The translations under genes and the position numbers were made by a program. From an uncultured Hyphomicrobiales bacterium (lineage in GTDB: Bacteria; Pseudomonadota; Alphaproteobacteria; Rhizobiales; Aestuariivirgaceae): DNA of 9,391 bases. Shown in pieces: positions 1-7,694 of the stretch. The DNA lies in NCBI GenBank assembly GCA_903930095.1, contig CAIYXE010000128.1, positions 1-9,391 of the forward strand. Reading direction: 5' to 3'. Under the pieces are notes generated by a model. It was given only the letters and a program-made list of their open reading frames with translations. It searched no databases and was not told the origin of the DNA. Each line of letters begins with the position of its first letter. The stretch's first letter is position 1.

Positions 1-3000
1 ATCCAGCGCCGGCTCAGCCGCATCATCATCTGGCGATGATCCAGCCTCTGGCGCTGGGGTCTCTTCGGCCTCCTTCATGGATGGCCGCCGGGGAGGCAAT
101 GGTGCAGGCGAAGCATCCTCGCGCCTCTGTTCCTCGCCTTGTGGAAGCTGGTCCTCCGGCGCTGCCACGTCGCGCCCGGTCATTGGCCACAGCCGGGGCT
201 CAGGCGGCGGGTCCTTCTGGCTGCGCTCCCAGAGCCAGGAAATGGCCGTGCGCTCCGCGGAGAAGGCATAGGGAAGACCTGCCAGCGCATCGTTCACCTG
301 CCGGGACGTAATGGGCTTGCCGATGAAGAAGCCCTGGCCGTAGTCGCAGCCCAGCTCACCCAGGCGATTCACCTGTTCCTGGCTCTCGATGCCTTCGGCG
401 ACCACAGCAAGGCCCAGATCATGGCCCATCGTGATGATGGAGCTGAGGATGATCTCGGCGCGCTGCTCCCTGCCCTCATGGGAGATGAAGCTGCGGTCCA
501 CCTTCAGCGTGTCGAAGGGCAGTTTCCGGAGGCTGGAGAGCGAGGAATAGCCAGTGCCGAAGTCGTCACACGACAGGCCGACGCCCAGTTCCCGCAGCCG
601 CTCCAGGATCTGCGCCGCACGCTCGGGATACTGCATCACCAGGGATTCCGTCACCTCGATCTTGAAGCTGCCGCGCTGCAGGCCCTCGCGGTTGATGATC
701 TGCTTCACGTCGTCGAGCAGGCTCGGCTCGATCAGCTGCGAGGAGGAGAGGTTGACGGCCACGAAAGCAGGTTCGGACGTGCGGTAGAAGCGCTGCCAGA
801 TGCCGAGCTGGCGGCCCGCCTCGTTCAGCACGATGCGGCCGATATCGCGAATCAATCCGGTTTCCTCGGCGAGCGCGATGAAGCTCTCCGGAGCGAGAAG
901 CCCCATGCCGGGGTGGTTCCAGCGCACCAGTGCCTCAAAACCGGCAAGCTGCATGTCGGCAAGCCGGGCGATCGGCTGGTAATGGACCTCGAACTCGCCC
1001 CGCTCCACTGCACGGCGGAGTTCGGCCTCGAGGATCACCAGTTCGGCGCGTTCATCCACCATGGACGGATTGAAGAGCTCGACCGAAGCACTGCCCTTGC
1101 GCCGCGCCTCGTATAGCGCGATGGAGGCATTCTTCAGCAGCATCTCGGCCGAGACATCCTCACCGCTGTAGCGCGCGATGCCGATTGTGGCGGTGAGCAC
1201 GAAGTCCTCGTCGTCGATCTTGATCGGGCGGGCCACGGCCTTGGCCAGCACGTCGGCGAAGCTCACGACATCGCGCTTTCCCGGGATCTCGTGGAACAGC
1301 ACGGCGAACTTGTCGCCCGGCAGCCGTGCGATCGAGTCGGTAATGCCGGTTTCCGACTTGATCCTGCGCCCCACAATCGAGAGCATCGCATCGCCCGCCT
1401 CGTGGCCCAGCGCCTCGTTCATGATCTTGAAGCGATCGAGATCGACCATCAGGACGAAGAGCCCGCCAGCATGCTCCGGCTTCCACGCGGCGATGACGCG
1501 CTCCAGCCGGTCGAGAAACAGTGCACGGTTGGGCAGGCCCGTCACCACATCATAGACGGCATCCTGCAGCAGGCGCTCCTCGGACAGCTTGGCGTCGGTC
1601 ACGTCCACCAGCGTGCCGATGCAGCGCTGGGCGCGCGGGCCCTGGCCGATGATCGCGCGGGCCCGCAGCTCAAACCAGCGGTAGCCGCCCTCGCCATGGC
1701 TCAGCCTGAACTGGCGCTCGACGGGCGCGCGCCCGCCGGAGGCCGCCTGCTCGACGGCGGCAAGATAGGCTGACCGGTCGCCCGGATGCATGATCTCCAG
1801 GATGGCCTCGCTCGCCGCACTCTCGAAACCGGCGGCAGGCTGGCCAAGGGCCCGGCTGATTTCGGGGCTCACGTAAAGCTCACCGTCACCAGGCTGCCAA
1901 TCCCACACATAGGCGCGTGCACCCGCCATGGCGAGTTGATGACGTCCCGCCTCGCGGAAGAAGTGGCGCGAAAGAAAGCCCTGGGCAAAGGCGTGATGGG
2001 CAAGCGCGAAGCCGATCACCACCAGAACCGCGCCGAGCCCCGCCTGCAGCAGTCCCGACATCACGGCGCCGGGATTGGCCGCGAGGGCAGCGGCAACAGC
2101 CAGGATCGTCCAGATCAGGATCGCGCCCCAGGAGGTGAGCGTCGTCTCAGCCTTCACCTCGCCCTTGCGCCACAGAATGACGATGAGCAGAAAGCCCAGC
2201 ACGGCCGTTGCGGCAAAAAGGCCGCGCGCCAGGCTCGCCGCCATCATCGGATCGGCGAAGCCGTAGATCGGCAGGGCGAAGGCGAGGCCTCCCAGCGACA
2301 TCAGCAGCGTGCCTGCCACGCGGGATAACCGCTGCAGTTCGGAGAGTGAGCCAAGCAGCAGCAGCAGGAAGGCCGCCATCAGCCCCTCGACGCAGGCACG
2401 CAGGGCCTGCAAATTATAGCCGGGGATGGCCAGTCCCGACAGGAGATCCGGCAGATGGCCCGCCTCCAGCATCATGAAGGCCGTGGCGGCAAGGGCAAAA
2501 CCGCCCGCCACCGGAAACAGGGCGCGCGCCCGGAAACCGTAGAGCGCGAAGAGCGCAACAGCCATCAGCACGGAGACGCCGAGAAGCGCGCCGCGGAAGA
2601 AGGAGAGATAATCCTTGCGAGAGTCGAAGGCGTCGCGCTGCCAGATCGTCACCGGCACCGGGTCAGGGCTGACCATTTCGAAAGCGATGGCCGCGGTGCT
2701 GCCCGCGGGCAGGCTCACGGCATAGGCGGTCTCGCCGGGTTGCTCGATCAGGTCGATCCGCGCATCGCCTGAGACCATGGCGCTGAACAGCCGCGGCCCC
2801 GCGGGCTTCAGCGGCAGGAAGCCCGAGCCCGGGAATCGCTGGTGGGGAATCGAGATCACCGCCTCACGCGGGCCATCGGCGCTGTTCGACATGGCGGCGA
2901 CCAGCCAGCTGAAGCGGGGCCCCGGTCCCTTGGCCGTGAGCATGATGGTTTTGCGCGCGGCAGGCGTGGCGCCCGGAAGCTCAACCTCGAGGCTGCGCTG

Positions 3001-3180
3001 GTCGGTCTCGACGGTGCCGAGGACAGGACCGAGGTCACGTTGCTGGCCGAGGGTGGCAAGATCGACCAACGCCACGGCCTGCCCGGCATGCGGCAAGACG
3101 AGCGCCGCGAACAACAGCAGCACCGCCAGCAGCAGGCACCGGACAAGAGCTTTCCCTGCCCTGTCAGTCGCGAAATTCAT
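1..3180 (-). CDS. Membrane sensor c-di-GMP phosphodiesterase: 7TM (7TMR-DISM-like)-PAS-degenerate GGDEF-EAL; C-terminus cut by window edge
   Basis: The frame stays open for 1060 codons from an ATG at 3180 and continues past the left edge. Residues 1-37 look like a signal peptide (hydrophobic stretch 16-30, AVA cleavage site). A periplasmic domain follows to about 190, then about seven hydrophobic helices to about 405, an arrangement like 7TMR-DISM receptors. A PAS-like domain spans about 418-530, GGDEF about 538-690 and EAL about 705-965. The GGDEF signature is PGDKF (621-625) and no RxxD inhibitory site precedes it, so cyclase activity is unlikely. The EAL domain keeps EAL (749-751), EVTE (842-845), DDFG (872-875), the Lys of LKVDRSF and AEGIE, so c-di-GMP hydrolysis is likely. 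The tail after 966 is acidic and proline-rich. No other in-frame start exists between this ATG and the preceding gene's stop. The Shine-Dalgarno is weak. The ligand sensed is unknown. Confidence 0.93.
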   Translation of the reverse strand, partial: MNFATDRAGKALVRCLLLAVLLLFAALVLPHAGQAVALVDLATLGQQRDLGPVLGTVETDQRSLEVELPGATPAARKTIMLTAKGPGPRFSWLVAAMSNSADGPREAVISIPHQRFPGSGFLPLKPAGPRLFSAMVSGDARIDLIEQPGETAYAVSLPAGSTAAIAFEMVSPDPVPVTIWQRDAFDSRKDYLSFFRGALLGVSVLMAVALFALYGFRARALFPVAGGFALAATAFMMLEAGHLPDLLSGLAIPGYNLQALRACVEGLMAAFLLLLLGSLSELQRLSRVAGTLLMSLGGLAFALPIYGFADPMMAASLARGLFAATAVLGFLLIVILWRKGEVKAETTLTSWGAILIWTILAVAAALAANPGAVMSGLLQAGLGAVLVVIGFALAHHAFAQGFLSRHFFREAGRHQLAMAGARAYVWDWQPGDGELYVSPEISRALGQPAAGFESAASEAILEIMHPGDRSAYLAAVEQAASGGRAPVERQFRLSHGEGGYRWFELRARAIIGQGPRAQRCIGTLVDVTDAKLSEERLLQDAVYDVVTGLPNRALFLDRLERVIAAWKPEHAGGLFVLMVDLDRFKIMNEALGHEAGDAMLSIVGRRIKSETGITDSIARLPGDKFAVLFHEIPGKRDVVSFADVLAKAVARPIKIDDEDFVLTATIGIARYSGEDVSAEMLLKNASIALYEARRKGSASVELFNPSMVDERAELVILEAELRRAVERGEFEVHYQPIARLADMQLAGFEALVRWNHPGMGLLAPESFIALAEETGLIRDIGRIVLNEAGRQLGIWQRFYRTSEPAFVAVNLSSSQLIEPSLLDDVKQIINREGLQRGSFKIEVTESLVMQYPERAAQILERLRELGVGLSCDDFGTGYSSLSSLRKLPFDTLKVDRSFISHEGREQRAEIILSSIITMGHDLGLAVVAEGIESQEQVNRLGELGCDYGQGFFIGKPITSRQVNDALAGLPYAFSAERTAISWLWERSQKDPPPEPRLWPMTGRDVAAPEDQLPQGEEQRREDASPAPLPPRRPSMKEAEETPAPEAGSSPDDDAAEPALD

Positions 3181-3206
3181 CCGGCCAACTAAGCCCCCAC
3201 GCCGTC

Positions 3207-3217
3207 CCTTGGCAAGG
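3207..3217. repeat. Short dyad CCTTG-G-CAAGG in the EAL-gene leader
   Basis: Two perfect 5-bp arms around a single central base. The loop is too small for an RNA hairpin, so if it matters it would be a protein-binding dyad. It overlaps the predicted transcription start of the EAL gene. A dyad this short can occur by chance. Confidence 0.3.
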
Positions 3218-3218
3218 A

Positions 3219-3247
3219 ATGATACACGATGCTCGCCACAGCGTCAG
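3219..3247 (-). promoter_or_regulatory. Possible promoter of the EAL/GGDEF gene
   Basis: Read on the minus strand, CTGACG (3247-3242), 17 bp, then TATCAT (3224-3219) resembles a housekeeping -35/-10 pair. It lies in the 63-bp spacer between the GNAT gene and the EAL gene, which is far longer than the other gaps in this block. A start site near 3212 would fall within the 11-bp dyad at 3207-3217, giving a leader of about 30 nt. The match is modest (4 of 6 at -35), so this is a candidate only. Confidence 0.3.
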
Positions 3248-3819
3248 TTGCAAAGCCTTGCAAAGAGGAGATGATCGCGCCATTCGCCGGCGATCTTGAG
3301 ATAACCCCGTGCCAGGCCTTCGCGCTCGAATCCACATTTCTGCAGGAGGTTTATCGAGGCGCGGTTATGCGGAAGACAACTCGCCTCAACCCTGTGTAGT
3401 CCAAGATGGCGGAAAGCGAAATCCACCGCCAGCCGCACGGCCGATGTCATGTAGCCCCGCCGCGCATGGGGAAGGCCGATCCAATAGCCAAGCGTTCCGG
3501 TCTGTGCCACGCCGCGGCGCACGTTGGAGAGCGTCAGCGCGCCGACCAGCACCTCGCCTTGCGCGTCAAAGATGAAATAGGGGTAGGCGGCGTCATCGTC
3601 GATGTCGCGCCAGTACTGGCGGATGCGGCTGCGGAAGGCGGCGCGCGTCAGGTCGTTGGCGGGCCAGACCGGCTCCCAAGGGGTGAGGAAATCCCGGCTT
3701 CGGGCGCGCAAGGCAGCCCACTGTTCGTAATCGGTCATGTCCGGCACGCGCATCACCGCATGCCCATCCCGCAAGGTGGGGGGCGGGTCAGCGGCGAAGG
3801 GCGAGCGGAGAAAGGCCAT
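3244..3819 (-). CDS. GNAT family N-acetyltransferase, RimJ-like
   Basis: A 191-residue protein of the RimJ/RimL-type GNAT fold, which transfers acetyl from acetyl-CoA to an amino group, often a protein N-terminus. The N-terminal region (about 24-75) carries the DFLTPWEPVWP stretch typical of RimJ-like members. The acetyl-CoA-binding loop HARRGYMTSA is at 118-127, and the C-terminal motif NRASINLLQKCGF at 152-164 is characteristic. The ATG lies 6 bp after the M16 stop, and a GGGTGA overlapping that stop can serve as ribosome binding site, so translation is probably coupled. The substrate cannot be read from sequence; ribosomal-protein acetylation is known only for the RimJ prototype. Confidence 0.93.
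   Translation of the reverse strand: MAFLRSPFAADPPPTLRDGHAVMRVPDMTDYEQWAALRARSRDFLTPWEPVWPANDLTRAAFRSRIRQYWRDIDDDAAYPYFIFDAQGEVLVGALTLSNVRRGVAQTGTLGYWIGLPHARRGYMTSAVRLAVDFAFRHLGLHRVEASCLPHNRASINLLQKCGFEREGLARGYLKIAGEWRDHLLFARLCN
3248..3265. repeat. Tandem 8-bp direct repeat TTGCAAAG, 10-bp period
   Basis: TTGCAAAG occurs at 3248-3255 and 3258-3265, separated by CC. Both copies lie inside the last codons of the GNAT gene, just upstream of the candidate -35 of the EAL gene. The spacing of about one helical turn would suit paired protein binding, but the coding sequence alone may explain it. Confidence 0.35.
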
Positions 3820-3825
3820 GTCAGC

Positions 3826-5085
3826 TCACCCGAAGTGCCGTGCGATGGCATCATAGCCCGCAAGCTGGCCGATGTGCCCCACCGCGCCGAAGGCCGGCCT
3901 GCGGTTGCAGAACAGCCGTGCGGCGAGCTCCCGCACTTGTTCCGGGGTCACGGCGTCGATCTTCTGCGTCAGGGAGGTAATGGAGGGTACTTCGCCGAAG
4001 GCGAGGAACTGCCGCGCGATCTGATCGGCGCGGGCCGACGCGCTCTCGAGGTTCATGACGAGGCTCGCCTTCAGCTGCGATTTGGCGCGCGCCACCTCGG
4101 CCTCCGTCACCTCGGCCGCGACCGACAGCATGATGCCGGTCGTAAGGTCGAGGAGCTCGTTCGAATGCTCGGGCGAGGTCGCGGCATAGACGCCGACCTG
4201 GCCTGCATCCTCATAGGCAGACCCGAAGGAGAAGACGCTGTAGCAGAGCCCGCGCTTTTCGCGCACCTCCTGGAACAGCCGGGACGACATGCCGCCGCCG
4301 AGGATGTTGGAGAGCACCTGAAGCACGTAGATCTCGGGGTCGCGGTAGCTCGGTGCCGCGAAGGCGAGCACCAGATGCGCCTGGTCCAGCGGCTTTTCCG
4401 CGGTGCAGGCGGTGGGCTGGAAGGCGGGAAGCTCGCGCTGCGGCTCATGACCCTGCTCGATCCCGCCCAGCAGATGCTCGGCCTCACGCGCGAAGGCCGC
4501 GTGGTCGATGTGGCCTGCCGCAGCGACGACGATGCGCGAACCCCAGTAGTTGCGGTTGCGCCAGTCGAGGATCTGCTGGCGCGTGACGCCTCCGATGAGA
4601 TCATGCGTGCCGAGAATGGAGCGCCCCAGCGGATGCGCGCCGAAGCTCGCGGCCTGGGCGAGGTCGAAGACGAGATCGTCCGGCTGGTCGTGCGCGGCGG
4701 CGATTTCCTGCAGGATCACGTCGCGCTCGCGCTCCAGCTCCTCGTCATCGAGTTCGGGCGAGGTGAAGATGTCGGCGAGAATGTCCAGCGCCAGCGCCCA
4801 ATCATCCTTCAGCACGCGTGCATAATAGGTGGTGGTTTCCATGCCGGTCGCGGCGTTGATCTCGCCACCCGCCGACTCGATCTCTTCGGCGATGTCCCGG
4901 GCGGAGCGGCGCGGGGTGCCCTTGAAGGCCATGTGCTCGAGGAAATGGGCGATGCCGTTCTCCTCCGCCCGCTCATCGCGCGCGCCCGCCTTCACCCAGA
5001 TGCCGAGGGCCACCGTCTCAAGATGCGGCATATGATGGGTCACGACGTGGATGCCGTTGGGAAGACGGGTAATCTCGACACTCAT
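3826..5085 (-). CDS. M16 family zinc metallopeptidase (mitochondrial-processing-peptidase-like)
   Basis: A 419-residue M16B-type peptidase, the usual length for single-unit bacterial members related to the beta subunit of mitochondrial processing peptidase. The inverted zinc motif HFLEH is at 47-51, with H47, H51 and the catalytic E50. The third zinc ligand is E127 in RDVILQEI, at the family spacing of 76 residues after the motif. The second half has the conserved EKRGLCYSVFSF region of the C-terminal M16 domain. No signal peptide is evident, so it is probably cytoplasmic. It starts 17 bp after thrC with a GAGAG ribosome binding site. The physiological substrate is unknown; small peptides are a common target in the family. 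All catalytic residues are present, so it should be active. Confidence 0.96.
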   Translation of the reverse strand: MSVEITRLPNGIHVVTHHMPHLETVALGIWVKAGARDERAEENGIAHFLEHMAFKGTPRRSARDIAEEIESAGGEINAATGMETTTYYARVLKDDWALALDILADIFTSPELDDEELERERDVILQEIAAAHDQPDDLVFDLAQAASFGAHPLGRSILGTHDLIGGVTRQQILDWRNRNYWGSRIVVAAAGHIDHAAFAREAEHLLGGIEQGHEPQRELPAFQPTACTAEKPLDQAHLVLAFAAPSYRDPEIYVLQVLSNILGGGMSSRLFQEVREKRGLCYSVFSFGSAYEDAGQVGVYAATSPEHSNELLDLTTGIMLSVAAEVTEAEVARAKSQLKASLVMNLESASARADQIARQFLAFGEVPSITSLTQKIDAVTPEQVRELAARLFCNRRPAFGAVGHIGQLAGYDAIARHFG

Positions 5086-5102
5086 GCGGATACTCTCGGG
5101 CT

Positions 5103-6494
5103 CTAGGCCTGCTGCTGCGACAGGATGAAGTCGCGCACGCGGCCCACATCGTTGGGAAGCACTGTGAACCGTTCCGGCGCGGCCATCAAGTAGGCGAGCC
5201 GTGGCGGCAGGCCAGGCCGGATGCCGCTGGCCTTTTCCACCGCATCGGGGAACTTGGCGGGGTGCGCGGTGGCCAGCGTGACCATGGGGCTGGCGGAAGC
5301 CGCCGCCTCACGCGCCACCGCATAGCCCACCGCCGTGTGCGGATCGAGAAGTTCGCCCGTCTCGGCCAGCGTCCGGCGGATGGTGGCGGCGGTCTCCGCC
5401 TCGCCGGTTGCGCCGGAGGCGAACTCGTGGCGGATCTGTTCCATCTCCCGCTCGCCGATGGCGAAGGCGCCGGACTGGGCGAGGCTCGCCATCATGCGGC
5501 GCACCGCATGGGGGTCTCGCCCGTGCACCTCGAACAGCAGGCGCTCAAAATTGCTCGAGACCTGGATATCCATGGACGGGCTGGTCGAGGGCCTGACACC
5601 GCGCGTCTCGTAGCGGCCGGTCTTCAGCGTGCGGTCGAGAATGTCATTCACATTGGTGGCGATCACCAGGCGGTCCACCGGGACCCCCAAGCGCTTCGCC
5701 ACAAAGCCCGCAAAGATATCTCCGAAATTGCCCGTGGGCACCGAAAAGCTCACCGCGCGGCCCGGGCTGCCGAGCGAGAGGGCGGCGGTCACGTAATAGA
5801 CCACTTGCGCCATGATGCGCGCCCAGTTGATGGAGTTGACGCCGGCAAGCCCCACGCTGTCGCGGAAGGTGAGATCGTTGAACAGCGCCTTCACGATGGC
5901 CTGGCAGTCATCGAAGTTGCCCTCGATGGCAATGTTGTGGACCGAGGGCGATTCGACCGTCGTCATCTGCCGGCGTTGCACCTCGGACACGCGGCCGTGC
6001 GGATGCATCATGAAGACCGAGGCATGGTGCGAGGACTTGAAAGCCTCGATCGCGGCGCCGCCCGTGTCTCCGCTCGTCGCGCCGACGATGGTGGCGCGCG
6101 TCCTGCGCTTGGCCAGCGCCCAGTCCATCATCCGGGCGAGAAGCTGCATCGCCACGTCCTTGAAGGCGAGCGTCGGACCGTGGAACAGTTCGAGAAGCCA
6201 CTGGTTGTCGTCGAGCTGCTTCAGCGGCGCCACGGCCGGGTGGCCGAAGCTGGCATAGGCGGCGGCGATCATCGGCTTCAGCTCGGCCTCCGGTATGCTG
6301 CCCCCGATGAAGGGGTGCATCACGGCATAGGCGACGTCCTCATAGGATCTGCCCTGGAGCGCCGTGATCGCGCGGGAGGACAGTTCGGGCCAGTGGGCTG
6401 GCACATAAAGCCCGCCATCGCGCGCGAGGCCCGTCAGCAACACGTCTTCGAAGCCCAGTTCCGGAGCCTCGCCCCGGGTCGAAACATAGCGCAA
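5103..6494 (-). CDS. thrC: Threonine synthase
   Basis: Converts O-phospho-L-homoserine to L-threonine and phosphate with pyridoxal phosphate, the last step of threonine synthesis. At 463 residues it matches the long bacterial threonine synthases. The N-terminus RYVSTRGEAPELGFEDVLLTGLARDGGLYVP is the conserved N-terminal region. K112 in LAFKDVA is the expected PLP Schiff-base lysine and SGDTGGAA (141-148) the phosphate-binding loop. The start is TTG at 6494: an in-frame stop lies five codons upstream (6507-6509), no ATG or GTG falls between, and GAGAGGG sits 7 nt before it. The M16 gene follows after 17 bp. All key residues are intact. Confidence 0.97.
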   Translation of the reverse strand: MRYVSTRGEAPELGFEDVLLTGLARDGGLYVPAHWPELSSRAITALQGRSYEDVAYAVMHPFIGGSIPEAELKPMIAAAYASFGHPAVAPLKQLDDNQWLLELFHGPTLAFKDVAMQLLARMMDWALAKRRTRATIVGATSGDTGGAAIEAFKSSHHASVFMMHPHGRVSEVQRRQMTTVESPSVHNIAIEGNFDDCQAIVKALFNDLTFRDSVGLAGVNSINWARIMAQVVYYVTAALSLGSPGRAVSFSVPTGNFGDIFAGFVAKRLGVPVDRLVIATNVNDILDRTLKTGRYETRGVRPSTSPSMDIQVSSNFERLLFEVHGRDPHAVRRMMASLAQSGAFAIGEREMEQIRHEFASGATGEAETAATIRRTLAETGELLDPHTAVGYAVAREAAASASPMVTLATAHPAKFPDAVEKASGIRPGLPPRLAYLMAAPERFTVLPNDVGRVRDFILSQQQA

Positions 6495-6501
6495 GGCCGT
6501 G

Positions 6502-6508
6502 CCCTCTC
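6502..6508 (-). promoter_or_regulatory. thrC: Ribosome binding site fixing the TTG start of thrC
   Basis: GAGAGGG on the minus strand, 7 nt before the TTG codon at 6494-6492. It overlaps the in-frame stop at 6509-6507, so the reading frame cannot start further upstream. Strength and spacing are near ideal and support initiation at TTG. Confidence 0.75.
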
Positions 6509-6523
6509 AAGAACTTGGGACGT

Positions 6524-6552
6524 CCTTTAGCCCCGGGGCCGCAGGCCATCAA
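6524..6552 (-). promoter_or_regulatory. Weak candidate promoter of thrC
   Basis: The 94-bp gap between surf1 and thrC is the longest in the window and could hold a promoter. TTGATG (6552-6547), 17 bp, TAAAGG (6529-6524) is the best pair I find, but the -10 is poor (3 of 6). The spacer contains the 10-bp palindrome GCCCCGGGGC. I see no clear intrinsic terminator after surf1, so read-through from surf1 is equally possible. Confidence 0.2.
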
Positions 6553-6588
6553 GCAGTGGTTTCCCGCAACCGCCGGGCCCGCCGGTGC

Positions 6589-7317
6589 TCAGGCCCTGCG
6601 CGTCTTCCGGAGGCCGGAGAGATAGACGCCCGCCACCGCCAGCAGCGTTGCCGCGAGACCGAACCATGTGATGGCATAGCCCAGGTGGTTGTTGGCGAGC
6701 TTTGCCTTGGGTTCTTCAGGCCGTGGGAAGGAGGCTGCGGCTGCCGCGGGCAGGAGTTGCACCACAAAGGGAAAAGGCTTGAGCTCCGGCGCAAGCCCGC
6801 CCGCCGCCAGCATGGCGGGCACGTCCCACCAGTACCAGAGATTGGCGCGGGCGTCGTTGTCGGGGTCGAACATGGCCCGTCCGCGGCCATAGCCCCGCAG
6901 CACGCCATCGATCTGGACGAGGCCGCCGGGCTTGTCGAAGCCATCAAGCTGCTGGTCGGGAATGCGGCCGCGGTCGATGATCACCGCGAAGCCGTCGGAA
7001 GAGGTGGCAGGCGTGATGATGGTCCAGCCCTGCCCACCCTGATAGGTTGCAAGCATCTTCATCATGCCCTCGTGCCGGTAGGTGGCGGGGAAGCTCACCC
7101 GCACGAATTCCATGTCCTCGCCAGCGGCCGCACGCGCCGCGGCGGTGGCGAGGTCAATGGGGGTTGCCGCGGCATTCGCGGCAAGCTGTGCGAGCAAGGC
7201 TTCCTTCCACTGCAGCCGCTGAACCTGCCAGACGCCGAGCGTCACGAGGATCGCCGTACCGATCAGCGTGGCGAGCAGGATCGGCCAGAGCCGCGGCTGG
7301 CGTGCCTGCGCACTCAT
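6589..7317 (-). CDS. surf1: SURF1 family cytochrome oxidase assembly protein
   Basis: SURF1 (Shy1) is an inner-membrane protein that assists heme a insertion during assembly of aa3-type cytochrome c oxidase. The 242-residue product has the family layout: a transmembrane helix near each end (about 12-29 and 213-235) and a soluble periplasmic part between. Conserved stretches include GWQ-like GVWQVQRLQWK (28-38), QGWTIITP (96-103), NLWYWWDVPAM (159-169) and NNHLGYAITWFGLA (209-222). I chose the ATG at 7317 because it overlaps the DUF983 stop as ATGA; an ATG 36 nt further up lies inside DUF983 and adds residues not typical of the family. A GAAGGG lies 11 nt upstream, a slightly long spacing compatible with coupled translation. 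Confidence 0.94.
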   Translation of the reverse strand: MSAQARQPRLWPILLATLIGTAILVTLGVWQVQRLQWKEALLAQLAANAAATPIDLATAAARAAAGEDMEFVRVSFPATYRHEGMMKMLATYQGGQGWTIITPATSSDGFAVIIDRGRIPDQQLDGFDKPGGLVQIDGVLRGYGRGRAMFDPDNDARANLWYWWDVPAMLAAGGLAPELKPFPFVVQLLPAAAAASFPRPEEPKAKLANNHLGYAITWFGLAATLLAVAGVYLSGLRKTRRA

Positions 7318-7688
7318 GACTGGCGGCGCCCTTCGCGCGCGCCCGTCTTCCATTGTTGATTGAGGAGCACGCCCTTGACCGGCCTGAGCAGCAGCAGCGG
7401 CAGGATGATCAGTACCGGTATGGCGATCAGCGCGTGAACCCAGTAGGATGGGCTGTAGGCCACCTCGACGCCGAGAATCGACCCGACACCGGCGACACAG
7501 ACGAACAACATGACGAACCAGGCCGCACCATCGCCGCCATCGGCGAATTCATAGGACAAGCCGCAGCTGCTGCAACCTTTCGCCACAGCGAGGTAGCCAT
7601 CGAACAGCCTGCCCCTGCCGCAGCGCGGACACTTGCCCGCCACGCCCGTCGAGACGGGTGAGAGATCAGCATAGTAGTTATCAGTCAT
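7314..7688 (-). CDS. DUF983 zinc-ribbon membrane protein
   Basis: A 124-residue DUF983 protein of unknown biochemical role. It has a four-cysteine zinc ribbon, CPRC at 20-23 and CSSC at 39-42, followed by two transmembrane helices (about 57-77 and 84-104). In alphaproteobacteria the family commonly sits beside coxC and surf1, so a role in oxidase assembly is an inference from context. The ATG at 7688 is preferred over a TTG four codons earlier because GAGG lies 6 nt before it, and that TTG is part of the ribosome binding site and T-run. The stop overlaps the surf1 start by 4 nt. A terminator-like hairpin lies immediately upstream. Confidence 0.92.
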   Translation of the reverse strand: MTDNYYADLSPVSTGVAGKCPRCGRGRLFDGYLAVAKGCSSCGLSYEFADGGDGAAWFVMLFVCVAGVGSILGVEVAYSPSYWVHALIAIPVLIILPLLLLRPVKGVLLNQQWKTGAREGRRQS

Positions 7689-7694
7689 GGTGGT

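Noticed and set aside
139..1116. A 325-codon plus-strand open frame opposite the EAL domain
   Set aside because: The minus strand here encodes a fully conserved EAL domain, so this frame is a by-product of codon bias.
3406..5106. A 566-codon open frame on the plus strand opposite the M16 and GNAT genes
   Set aside because: It is antisense to two genes with intact catalytic motifs, its translation resembles no family I know, and long antisense frames are common in GC-rich DNA.
5262..6530. A 422-codon plus-strand open frame opposite thrC
   Set aside because: Antisense shadow of thrC; composition is rich in His, Arg, Gly and Ala with no recognisable domain.
6495..6588. GC-rich palindromes before thrC as a riboswitch or terminator
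   Set aside because: The inverted repeats are short, have little or no loop, and no T-run or leader-peptide-like Thr/Ile codon run follows.
7318..7353. Upstream ATG extending SURF1 by 12 residues
   Set aside because: It lies inside the DUF983 coding region, and the ATGA overlap start gives the usual family N-terminus.
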